Shown: positions 1 through 7,041 of the stretch, piece after piece
Layout of the letters: each line of letters starts with the position of its first letter
Numbering within the stretch: the stretch's first letter is position 1
Assembly (NCBI GenBank): GCA_017452565.1
Contig: JAFTMF010000057.1
Span: 1-13,771, forward strand
DNA from: Clostridia bacterium
Lineage (GTDB): Bacteria; Bacillota; Clostridia; Oscillospirales; CAG-272
Direction of reading: 5' to 3'
DNA: 13,771 bases
Program-made: the position numbers and the translations under genes
Notes under the pieces: model-generated
The model's database searches: none
What the model was told of the DNA's origin: nothing
Seen by the model: the letters and a program-made list of their open reading frames with translations, nothing else

Positions 1-541
1 CGCCGGCAGAGGCGAAATAAACAGTGATGCTCGTAACAAATACGCGCTTTGCAAACACGATTGCTACAGTTTCGGAAGCATCAATCTCAAAAGTCAGTGT
101 TTCAGTAATGTCACCATTGGTGGGTGCATTCTGAGTAGCACCGCCATTGACAGAAACGGTGTCTGTTCCGTCAACCTTCCAACCATGGCAAACCAGCTCT
201 ACCTTGCTAACCTTTTCAGTAAAGGTCATGGTAAGCTCACCGTTTTTGCTACTGGTACCGGTCTTGATAAGACCTGCAGTCTGAGGCTTCAATCCACCGG
301 AACCGTTACCGTTGTAAATCTTACTAACAGTAACAGCAGTCAAATAAGAATCATCAGAAGCACAGCTCTTAAAAGTAGAAAGAGCATCGCTGCTGGTAAT
401 TTCCACATTCTTACCGGTCAAAGAAGAGAAGTCGATGGTGACAGATGTCTCTGCTGCAGATACAGACACGGGCACGATGGAGAATACCATCAGCACGGTC
501 AGCAGAACTGCAACAAGAGACTTAAAGTTGAACTTGTTCAT
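1..541 (-). CDS. secreted protein with N-terminal signal peptide, 3' end outside window (partial)
   Basis: The first 180 residues are visible; the frame stays open to the window edge, so the C-terminus is missing. It begins MNKFNFKSLVAVLL, a Sec signal peptide with a basic n-region, a hydrophobic core at about 8-25 and a likely signal peptidase I cut after VSA (about residue 29). There is no lipobox, unlike the two upstream genes. The rest is rich in Ser, Thr, Val and Gly and looks like an all-beta extracellular domain, ending in a strand of the type TSITVYF. I do not recognise a catalytic motif. In my recollection, similar N-terminal beta domains occur in large secreted clostridial proteins, some of them nucleases. 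The RBS AGGAGGTT (548-555) sits 6 bases from the ATG, which fixes the start. It is the last visible gene of the ABC/nuclease operon, 37 bases after the previous stop. Function is unknown; a role with the neighbouring nuclease is inference. Confidence 0.8.
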   Translation of the reverse strand, partial: MNKFNFKSLVAVLLTVLMVFSIVPVSVSAAETSVTIDFSSLTGKNVEITSSDALSTFKSCASDDSYLTAVTVSKIYNGNGSGGLKPQTAGLIKTGTSSKNGELTMTFTEKVSKVELVCHGWKVDGTDTVSVNGGATQNAPTNGDITETLTFEIDASETVAIVFAKRVFVTSITVYFASAG

Positions 542-578
542 TTTTAGAACCTCCTAAATAATTTATAATCAAAATTGA

Positions 579-2291
579 TTATTTTACTACATAGATGGAC
601 TGCACGAACAGGGGATTGGTTGCGATATCCTGAGGGTTGTAAGTGCTCCAATTGTCCTTATCGGCATACCATTCGATGGTATTGCCACGTGCTACGTTGG
701 TGATGTTGTAGCCGCCGTCAACTGCGATAACGGTCCACTTATCGTTGACAGAGCCAAGGCTCATGCTGGAGAAGCTGTCCTGCATACCGATCTTCTGGCC
801 GCCCTGCTCGAAGCTGTAGGAGCCGTCGGCGTTTGCAATAACAGTCCAGATTTCGGTGTCGCCAAAGCCGGAAACGGTCTCGCCGGTGACAGTTACGTCA
901 ATACCCTTCTGGTAGTAGCCTGCAGCCTGAGTGGAGAATGCCTTCTTGTTAGCGCCGTTTACGATGACGATCTTCATACCGTCCTCCAGCTTACCGTTCA
1001 GCAGAGTTGCGCCGGATGCGGGAGTCTCGGGCTGATCGGGCTTTTCGGGCTGTTCGGGCTGCTGACCTGCGGGAGTGTGCTCAACGATCCAGCCGTTCTT
1101 GATCTGAGGAGTATCCTTGAACTGGCCGATGATACCGTAGATCTTAACGGTGTCGCCTGCAACGGGCTTTACTTCCAGTGCGTCGTAACGGGTAGAACCG
1201 TCTGCGCTGTAGGTGCCGTAAACAGTGAGGATGTTGCCTTCGCTGTCGGAGATCTTCATATTACCGTACTGTTCGTTGTAAACCTCGGTGATCACACCGG
1301 TAACGTAGTACTTGCCCTGAGTGTACTGATCGGAGATCTTGGTCATACCCAGATCAATTGCCTGCTTAACGGTCAGGGTAGAATCAGCAGCGGGATCCTT
1401 GGAGTCGGGCTTGGGCATCTCGGGAGCGTCCTTGCCTGCTTCCAGCAGCTCTGCGGGGAACTGGGTCACGCCGGTGTTGGTTTCGCTGATGTAGGTGGAC
1501 TCGGAGATACAGAAGGTCTCGAAGGTGCTGTAGGTACCCATTACGTAGGTAGTGCCGTCAGCGCAGGTGGTGAACCATGCGTTAACCTTCTGCTGGTATG
1601 TCCAAACGGAAGCGTTCTCAGCGGAGTAGCAGAGGTACTTGCTCATCTTGCCGGAGCCGTCCTCGTAAGGAACGGTGTGCGCGTAAACGTAGCTCTTCAC
1701 GCCGTCGATCATGGTGTACATCTTCACGCCGCCCTCAACCTCTTCTACCTTAAAGGTGGCAGCCTTGGTGATGTCATCGGTGGTCTTCAGGTACTTGTCG
1801 TCCTGAGTTTCCTGAATAGCGTAGAGTACCTTACCAACGCTAACCTGAATCATGAACAGCTTGTACTCTTTGTCTGCCTCGGGATTGGGGTCACCATCAT
1901 TCTTGTAGCTAGGCAGAACACGGTTGAAGGTAACGTTCTTGGTATTGCCGTCGGCATCCTTCACGGTTGCGGTCAGGGTGTACTTCTGTTCAGTCTCGTT
2001 CACATCGGGAACGGTGATGGTCCAGAAGCCTGCCTTGGGGCTTTCCACAACCTTGATGGCGTCAATGCTGACCTTCCAGGTTACGGTGAAAGCGGTAGTT
2101 CCGATCATAACCTTTGCAGGCATATCGTAGCTACGGGGAGTGTTTGTGGGGCCATCCTTGTACAGAGACTGGAGGTAAGTCACAGCATCGTCAAGAGTAG
2201 CCGCGGAGGTGTCTGCATCTTCCTTGTTACAGCCGACGAAGCAGCCCAGACAGAAGATGAACACCAGAAGAAGCGACAAATACTTTTTCAT
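579..2291 (-). CDS. multidomain surface lipoprotein with Ig-like, OB-fold-like and repeated C-terminal beta domains
   Basis: A 570-residue lipoprotein: signal peptide 1-20 with the lipobox-like FVGC and lipidation expected at Cys21. Residues about 32-127 resemble the atrophied bacterial Ig domain (a V.W..S core followed by TLTATV). Residues about 140-283 form a beta-rich domain that starts with the KLFMIQ strand. Residues about 305-406 look like an OB-fold of the kind that accompanies secreted clostridial nucleases (GKYYVTGVITEVYN, then DTVKIYGIIG). After a Pro/Glu/Gln linker (407-427), residues about 430-570 form another beta domain (MKIVIVNGANKKAFS) that resembles the 140-283 domain in layout. 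No catalytic residues are evident, so the protein may bind ligand or scaffold the neighbouring nuclease. RBS AAGGAGA lies 5 bases before the ATG. It follows the SNase gene by 50 bases in the same operon. Nucleic-acid binding is inference from the OB-like domain and context. Confidence 0.85.
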   Translation of the reverse strand: MKKYLSLLLVFIFCLGCFVGCNKEDADTSAATLDDAVTYLQSLYKDGPTNTPRSYDMPAKVMIGTTAFTVTWKVSIDAIKVVESPKAGFWTITVPDVNETEQKYTLTATVKDADGNTKNVTFNRVLPSYKNDGDPNPEADKEYKLFMIQVSVGKVLYAIQETQDDKYLKTTDDITKAATFKVEEVEGGVKMYTMIDGVKSYVYAHTVPYEDGSGKMSKYLCYSAENASVWTYQQKVNAWFTTCADGTTYVMGTYSTFETFCISESTYISETNTGVTQFPAELLEAGKDAPEMPKPDSKDPAADSTLTVKQAIDLGMTKISDQYTQGKYYVTGVITEVYNEQYGNMKISDSEGNILTVYGTYSADGSTRYDALEVKPVAGDTVKIYGIIGQFKDTPQIKNGWIVEHTPAGQQPEQPEKPDQPETPASGATLLNGKLEDGMKIVIVNGANKKAFSTQAAGYYQKGIDVTVTGETVSGFGDTEIWTVIANADGSYSFEQGGQKIGMQDSFSSMSLGSVNDKWTVIAVDGGYNITNVARGNTIEWYADKDNWSTYNPQDIATNPLFVQSIYVVK

Positions 2292-2315
2292 AATGTCTCC
2301 TTTGAAATGATATTT

Positions 2316-2338
2316 ATTTATATTTTTCCAATATAAAT
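2316..2338 (-). other. AT-rich intercistronic hairpin between SNase and multidomain lipoprotein genes
   Basis: ATTTATATT and AATATAAAT form a perfect 9-bp inverted repeat with a 5-base loop in the 50-base gap. It is all A/T in the stem and therefore weak. A similar 8-bp A/T-rich inverted repeat (565-582) covers the stop codon of the next gene. Confidence 0.35.
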
Positions 2339-2341
2339 CAA

Positions 2342-3682
2342 TTATTGAATGACAACGTCGGCCAAATCGAAGACTTTGATCTGATAAGCGCCCTTGAAGT
2401 ATTCAACAACGCCCTTCACGTCAATGGTCTTGTTCAGGAAGTAATCTTCCGTGACCTTGCTGCCGTCTGCATTTCGCAGAACTTCGGTACGAACGGTGAT
2501 CCGCTTGCCCGATTCATCCTCACAGGTGAGGGTCATCGCGCCGTTGGATGCAGTCTCGCTGACGGTGGTGTAGGCATCTACAACCTTCAGTTTCTTCATA
2601 GAAATGGAGGTACCCAGTGCCAGCTCGGCGTAAGAGAAGGTCTTCTCTTCCTCGCCCACCTTCAGAGTGACCTGACTGTTGAAGGTCTCCACGGTGGTTT
2701 CGGGATATGCAATCTCGTTGCCCTCGCTGATGAGCTTCATATTGTCGGGATCATCGGGCTTTCTGGCATCGTAGGATACGTCGGCTACCTGATAAGAGTC
2801 ACCGGTCTCATAATACTGAACCGAACCAACCACACGCACGCGGTTGCCAACAGAGAGGATTCTCAGACCGCCGCTGGAGAGGTTGTAGCCATAGTAAATG
2901 TAGATACCAAAGGTTCTGCCGCTCTCTTCATCGTAATCCTCCACGTAAACCGACTGGCCTGCATTCTTGGTAACAACGCCCTCAAATGCAACCTTGGTGT
3001 TCAGATAGGATTTCAGATTGCAGCGCAGCTCCTTCATCGAAACGATGGTAGCGTCGCCGTAGTAGTAATCGGGGTCTTTTTCATTGGAATAAACCTTCAG
3101 CTTCAGCGCCTTTGCCTGCGCAATGGCATCCATACAGGTGTCGCCGTAGCGGTTCTGTGCGGAGTTGGAAGCGATGGCCAGACCGTTCTGAAGGAGCTCC
3201 AGATTCAGATTGCGGTAATCGGAGCCGCCCTCGGGCTTGTACCATACCCAAACCAGATAACGGTTGCCGGTGGAGTCGGCATTCCAGTTGCCGTCGTCCG
3301 ATTCTACGATGATGGAGGTAGCGCTCTTCAGCGCTTCCTTGGTAAAGTTGGATGCTGCCTTACCCCATTCCTCGATTTTACCGGTGGATTCGGGGGTGTT
3401 GACAGCCAGATAACGGGCGGTGAGCAGAGTGTTAGGATAATCACCGTTTCCCTTCTTTTGGAAGGTAGTGGTGTCACCGTCGGTGAAGTGTTCTACGGTC
3501 ACTTCCTGCTTCACGGTTTCAGAGGACAGATCCAGCTTCAGAGAAGCCACATAGTCCACCTGCTTGATCTGCTCGCCCGCAGGATCCTTCTCCTTGGGGC
3601 CGCAGGCTGTTAGCGGAGCTAACAGCGTTGCGCCCAACAGAATCAGGGAGAGAATACGGCTTGCGGATTTGATTTTCATCAT
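2342..3682 (-). CDS. thermonuclease (SNase)-family lipoprotein with two C-terminal OB-fold-like domains
   Basis: A 446-residue lipoprotein: signal peptide with lipobox LTAC (Cys27), so it is anchored outside the membrane. Residues about 58-200 match the staphylococcal nuclease family. Visible are DGDT (68-71), ARYLAVNTPES (89-99), the GNRYLVWVW strand containing Arg141, and NLELLQNGLA (158-169). Compared with Staphylococcus aureus nuclease, Asp70, Arg90, Thr96, Glu98 and Arg141 match D21, R35, T41, E43 and R87, but Asn95 replaces the calcium ligand D40. Residues about 206-305 and 326-446 look like two OB-fold-like domains (VAFEGVV, then IDVKGVVEYF), recalling the architecture of the B. subtilis wall nuclease YhcR. 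The expected activity is calcium-dependent endonucleolysis of extracellular DNA or RNA. Two adjacent ATGs (3682 and 3679) are both compatible with the GGAGAG RBS in the 17-base gap after the solute-binding-protein gene, so the start is uncertain by one codon. Confidence 0.88.
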   Translation of the reverse strand: MMKIKSASRILSLILLGATLLAPLTACGPKEKDPAGEQIKQVDYVASLKLDLSSETVKQEVTVEHFTDGDTTTFQKKGNGDYPNTLLTARYLAVNTPESTGKIEEWGKAASNFTKEALKSATSIIVESDDGNWNADSTGNRYLVWVWYKPEGGSDYRNLNLELLQNGLAIASNSAQNRYGDTCMDAIAQAKALKLKVYSNEKDPDYYYGDATIVSMKELRCNLKSYLNTKVAFEGVVTKNAGQSVYVEDYDEESGRTFGIYIYYGYNLSSGGLRILSVGNRVRVVGSVQYYETGDSYQVADVSYDARKPDDPDNMKLISEGNEIAYPETTVETFNSQVTLKVGEEEKTFSYAELALGTSISMKKLKVVDAYTTVSETASNGAMTLTCEDESGKRITVRTEVLRNADGSKVTEDYFLNKTIDVKGVVEYFKGAYQIKVFDLADVVIQ

Positions 3683-3699
3683 CTTACTCTCCGCTTTGC

Positions 3700-5127
3700 T
3701 TAGCCTGCCTGGTACTTACACTCGGCAATAGCGTCCTCGAAGGCCTTCTTGATCATCTTTGCAACGTCGTCGGTCTTGGAAGAGAGACACTGCTGCATCA
3801 GCAGACCAACCTGGTCACGGGCAACGGAAGAACCGTTGAATGCGGGAGAGGTGTAGTAAGCAGCTTCCTGCTGGAGACCTACCTTAACGCTCAGCGCCTG
3901 AATATAGTCGCCGCCGTCAGCCAGCTCCAGGAAATCGGACTTGTAGATTGCGTCCTCAGCTGCGGACTTGATTACGGGAACGTAACCGGAGGTCATAGAG
4001 AAGTCAGCCTGGAATGCGGGGGTAGTGGTGAGGAACTCAACGAACAGCCAAGAAGCCAGAACTTCCTGAGGATCTGCCTTGTTGAAGATGCAGAGGGAGG
4101 GACCCTGAGAGATAACCTTGGGGTTCTTGGGGTCAACCTGAGGAACGGTGGTGATGTCTACCTGGAAGAGGTACTTATCGCCGGTCTTGGCAGGTCTCTG
4201 ATAAGAAGCACCTGCGGAAGAACCGATACACATATAGCTGTTGCCCTTTTCGTTGGGGTCCATCTTGAACAGGTCGGAGGTGTAACCGCCGGACAGCTCC
4301 TTGGTGGTTACGTAGCCCTTCTGATACCAGTCTCTGAAACGGGTAACGAAGGCACGGTTCTGCTCGTTATCGAAGAGGAAGTGGTCACCGGTAGCGCTGG
4401 TGTAATCGGAGCCCTGCTGCTCGCACATGGTGATGAACCAGTTTGCCTCGGAGTCGTAGCCCAGAGGGATGGAATCGGGATCGATCTTCTTGATCTGCTC
4501 GCAAACCTTTTCCATCTCGTCCCAAGTGGTGGGAACCTTCAGACCGTGCTGATCGAAGAAGGTCTTGTTGTAGTACAGAACCTCGGTGGACTTGGACAGA
4601 GGCAGGGTGTACATCTTGCCGTCGCCGAACTGCTTACCTTCTTCGTAGTAACCCTTGATGAAGTCAGCCTTCTGCTCGTCGGTCAGACCCAGAACTTCGG
4701 TAGTGCCGTCGTCTCTCTTCACCTCAACGGTGCTGTCGATGAGGGAGTCCAGCGGAACTACTGCCTTTGCCAGGTTGTACAGAGCAACGTGGTCGGGGTA
4801 GCAGTAAGCGATGTTGGGCTGGTTGCCAACGGTGATCTCGGTCTTGATCTGATCGCGAACGTCGTCGTAGCTACCTACCTGCTTATGCTCGATCTTGATA
4901 TTGGGATAGAGCTTGTTAAACTCAGGAATATACTTGTCGAGAACTTCGCGCAGGTTAGCGCCCATGGTGTGATAGAAGGTGATGGTGATTTCCTTGGAGG
5001 TGTCGAAGCCTTCTTCCGGAACTACGAAGTCGCCGGCAGCAGTCTTCTTGTTGTTACAACCAACCAGAAGGAAGAGGGGCAGACACATAATGACTGCCAG
5101 GAACAGTGCTACAAATCTCTTTTTCAT
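3700..5127 (-). CDS. ABC transporter extracellular solute-binding lipoprotein, UgpB/CUT1-like
   Basis: A 475-residue lipoprotein that captures substrate for the two permeases encoded just upstream. The signal peptide ends in lipobox LVGC (Cys24). The mature part begins with the ITITFYHTMG strand typical of family 1 solute-binding proteins close to UgpB. It later has the usual late signatures: SQGPSLCIF, AWxF-like ASWLFVEFL, and the TSGYVPV motif close to the TGYLPV of UgpB-type proteins. Length fits the family (about 430-480). I chose the start at 5127 because AGGA lies 9 bases before it. The frame opens nine codons earlier (5154), but that would place the RBS inside the gene and spoil the signal peptide. 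Substrate cannot be read from sequence. UgpB relatives bind glycerol-3-phosphate, glycerophosphodiesters or oligosaccharides, and the following nuclease gene makes nucleic-acid fragments a possible ligand (inference). Confidence 0.92.
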   Translation of the reverse strand: MKKRFVALFLAVIMCLPLFLLVGCNNKKTAAGDFVVPEEGFDTSKEITITFYHTMGANLREVLDKYIPEFNKLYPNIKIEHKQVGSYDDVRDQIKTEITVGNQPNIAYCYPDHVALYNLAKAVVPLDSLIDSTVEVKRDDGTTEVLGLTDEQKADFIKGYYEEGKQFGDGKMYTLPLSKSTEVLYYNKTFFDQHGLKVPTTWDEMEKVCEQIKKIDPDSIPLGYDSEANWFITMCEQQGSDYTSATGDHFLFDNEQNRAFVTRFRDWYQKGYVTTKELSGGYTSDLFKMDPNEKGNSYMCIGSSAGASYQRPAKTGDKYLFQVDITTVPQVDPKNPKVISQGPSLCIFNKADPQEVLASWLFVEFLTTTPAFQADFSMTSGYVPVIKSAAEDAIYKSDFLELADGGDYIQALSVKVGLQQEAAYYTSPAFNGSSVARDQVGLLMQQCLSSKTDDVAKMIKKAFEDAIAECKYQAG

Positions 5128-5164
5128 TGCATAGCATCCTTTCTCATTGTTCACAAAATATATA

Positions 5165-5187
5165 ATAGTCGGAAAATCCGATCTATC
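5165..5187 (-). other. intercistronic RNA hairpin between permease and solute-binding protein genes
   Basis: In transcript sense, TCGGA-TTT-TCCGA forms a perfect 5-bp stem, extended by GATAG/CTATT pairing (the outermost pair a G-U wobble) across a single bulged A. No clean T-run follows, so it is unlikely to be a full terminator. Its place just before the binding-protein gene suits an mRNA processing or stabilising element that would raise binding-protein levels relative to the permeases (inference). Confidence 0.4.
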
Positions 5188-5193
5188 ACCAAA

Positions 5194-6087
5194 TTAACCC
5201 TTGATACCGCTGCGAGATACGCCCTTCATAATGTACTTTCTCAGGAAGATAAATACAAGGAACAGCGGGAAGGAGACGATGGCAACCGCTGCCATCTGTA
5301 CGGGGATGTTGGCGTTACCGTCCACGTCGGTGAAGGCGTTTCGCAGACCGTTGGTGATCAGCTGGTACGCTTCCTCGTTGGCAACCAGACGAGGCCATAC
5401 GTAGGAGTTCCAAGCGCCCATCATTTTCAGAATGGTAATGGAAATCAGCGTAGGCAGCGCCAGAGGGATCATAACCTTCCACAGATACTTGATATCGCTG
5501 GTACCGTCTACCTTCGCGGCCAGATACAGCTCGTTGGGGATCTGCATAAAGTTCTGACGCAGGAGGTAGATGTAGAAGATGCTCACCAGGAAGGGTACGA
5601 TCAGTACGGTGTAGGTGTTCATCCAGCCGAAGTCATTGACCGTGGCGTAGTTGGTGATGGTGAAAAGCTCACCGGGGATCATCATCGTACCCAGCAGAGC
5701 GGCGAAGAGTGCGTTCTTGCCCTTGAACTCCAATCTTGCAAATGCAAAGGCAGACAGCACGGTGATCACCAGCGACAGCAGAGTGGATACGATACCAACA
5801 ATCATAGTATTGACAAACAGCCGACCCAGATTACCGGTATTAAATGCTTCCACGTAGTTGGACAGGCGGATGACCTCGGGCCACAGGGTGGGAATGGATC
5901 GCTGATACTCTTCCAAGGTTTTCACCGAGGAGATGAGCATAAAGTAGAAGGGGAAAATGACGATCACCGCCATGGTGATAAGGAATGCGTAAAGGAGAAC
6001 CATTACTACGATTTTGCCGATTTTGCTCATCGCAGAGACCTTTTTCAGGTCTTTCTCCTGCATAGTCTTGTTTTTCAGTTCAGACAT
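5194..6087 (-). CDS. CUT1 ABC transporter permease, MalG/UgpE-like
   Basis: A 297-residue inner-membrane permease of the binding-protein-dependent transport family. Six hydrophobic segments are visible, at about 26-52, 88-116, 124-145, 158-176, 208-226 and 263-283. The cytoplasmic EAA loop that docks onto the ATPase is at 187-206 (LYLAAKVDG, then KVMIPLALP). The C-terminus MKGVSRSGIKG is typical of MalG-type subunits. Length is normal for the family. RBS AAGGAGGTG lies 5-6 bases before the ATG, and only 12 bases separate it from the upstream permease gene, so the two are co-transcribed and probably translated together. It forms a heterodimer with the MalF-like protein and works with the ATPase and binding protein of the same operon. 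Confidence 0.94.
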   Translation of the reverse strand: MSELKNKTMQEKDLKKVSAMSKIGKIVVMVLLYAFLITMAVIVIFPFYFMLISSVKTLEEYQRSIPTLWPEVIRLSNYVEAFNTGNLGRLFVNTMIVGIVSTLLSLVITVLSAFAFARLEFKGKNALFAALLGTMMIPGELFTITNYATVNDFGWMNTYTVLIVPFLVSIFYIYLLRQNFMQIPNELYLAAKVDGTSDIKYLWKVMIPLALPTLISITILKMMGAWNSYVWPRLVANEEAYQLITNGLRNAFTDVDGNANIPVQMAAVAIVSFPLFLVFIFLRKYIMKGVSRSGIKG

Positions 6088-6099
6088 CTCGGCACCTCC

Positions 6100-7041
6100 T
6101 TAATAATGGGTCTTTTTCTTGCTGACGTACAGGTTAATCAGCGTAACGACGAAGATAATGCCGAAGAGGATCAGCGCGGCAGCACTTGCACGGCCCTGAT
6201 GGTTGGCAAGAGCATCATAGATAAAGCCTACCATCGTGTTCAGTCGGCGGGGATCGCCGGTGGGACCCATATCCTCACCGAAGATACCGACGATGCTGGA
6301 GTATTCCTTGAAGCCGCCGATGAAGTCGGTGATAACAACGTATGCCAGCATAGGAGAGAGGAGCGGCACGGTGATGCGGGTGAATACCCGGCGTCTGGAG
6401 GTACCGTCTACCTTAGCGGCATCGTAATACTGCTTGTTGATGCTCTGCAGACCGCCCAGCAGGATCAAAATCTTGAAAGGCAGTGCATTCCAAACGATGT
6501 AAACCACCATTACCACCATATTGGCGCCATAGGAGGAGCCGGCGTTGATCCAGTTGACGGGATCCATACCGAAGAAGCCCAGCACGTTGTTGATGATACC
6601 TGCCGTGATAATCAGCTCGTTTTCACCGCCGAAGGCAGAACCGACCATATTGAACATTGCGGCGAATACCATACCGATTGCGATGGAGTTGGTCACGTAG
6701 GGCAGGAAGAAGATGGTCTGCAAAAGTCTCTGCAGAGGCTTGATGGCATTGAGGCAAACTGCAATCAGCAGCGCCAGAATGGTAGAGATCGGAACAGTCA
6801 GCACGCAAAGGAGCATCGTGTTGCCAAGACAGGTCAAAAAGTCTTTGTATTCCAGCACCTGCTTGAAGTTGCCGATGCCGAATTCATAGGTTGCGCCGCC
6901 TACTGCACCCATCGTGCTGTAGCCTTCCAAAAACGCCATCCGAAGGGTGTTGATGATAGGCCACACCGTGAAGATCAGCAGCAGAACGATGGCAGGCGCA
7001 AGATAAATCCACGCTTTCCAAGAATGCTTACTTTCAACCAT
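6100..7041 (-). CDS. CUT1 ABC transporter permease, MalF/UgpA-like
   Basis: A 313-residue membrane permease. The first membrane segment (about 10-32) contains the APAIVLLLIF and VWPII motifs typical of UgpA/MsmE-type MalF subunits, and five more hydrophobic segments follow at about 70-96, 106-130, 172-197, 228-248 and 284-306. The EAA loop is at 205-226 (YYDAAKVDG, then RITVPLLSP). It lacks the long periplasmic domain of E. coli MalF and is normal in length for Gram-positive CUT1 permeases. Its ATG overlaps the end of the ATPase gene by 8 bases (ATGGTTGA), which implies translational coupling. With the MalG-like subunit it forms the channel of the importer. Confidence 0.94.
   Translation of the reverse strand: MVESKHSWKAWIYLAPAIVLLLIFTVWPIINTLRMAFLEGYSTMGAVGGATYEFGIGNFKQVLEYKDFLTCLGNTMLLCVLTVPISTILALLIAVCLNAIKPLQRLLQTIFFLPYVTNSIAIGMVFAAMFNMVGSAFGGENELIITAGIINNVLGFFGMDPVNWINAGSSYGANMVVMVVYIVWNALPFKILILLGGLQSINKQYYDAAKVDGTSRRRVFTRITVPLLSPMLAYVVITDFIGGFKEYSSIVGIFGEDMGPTGDPRRLNTMVGFIYDALANHQGRASAAALILFGIIFVVTLINLYVSKKKTHY

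Noticed and set aside
1077..3613. Two long plus-strand open frames (1077-2336 and 2345-3613) opposite the two lipoprotein genes.
   Set aside because: Their translations are low-information mirror sequences of the lipoproteins with no RBS or recognisable domain. The minus-strand products have signal peptides, lipoboxes and family motifs.
5128..5154. Nine-codon N-terminal extension of the solute-binding protein.
   Set aside because: It would put the RBS inside the coding region and a charged stretch before the signal peptide; the start at 5127 gives a normal lipoprotein signal.
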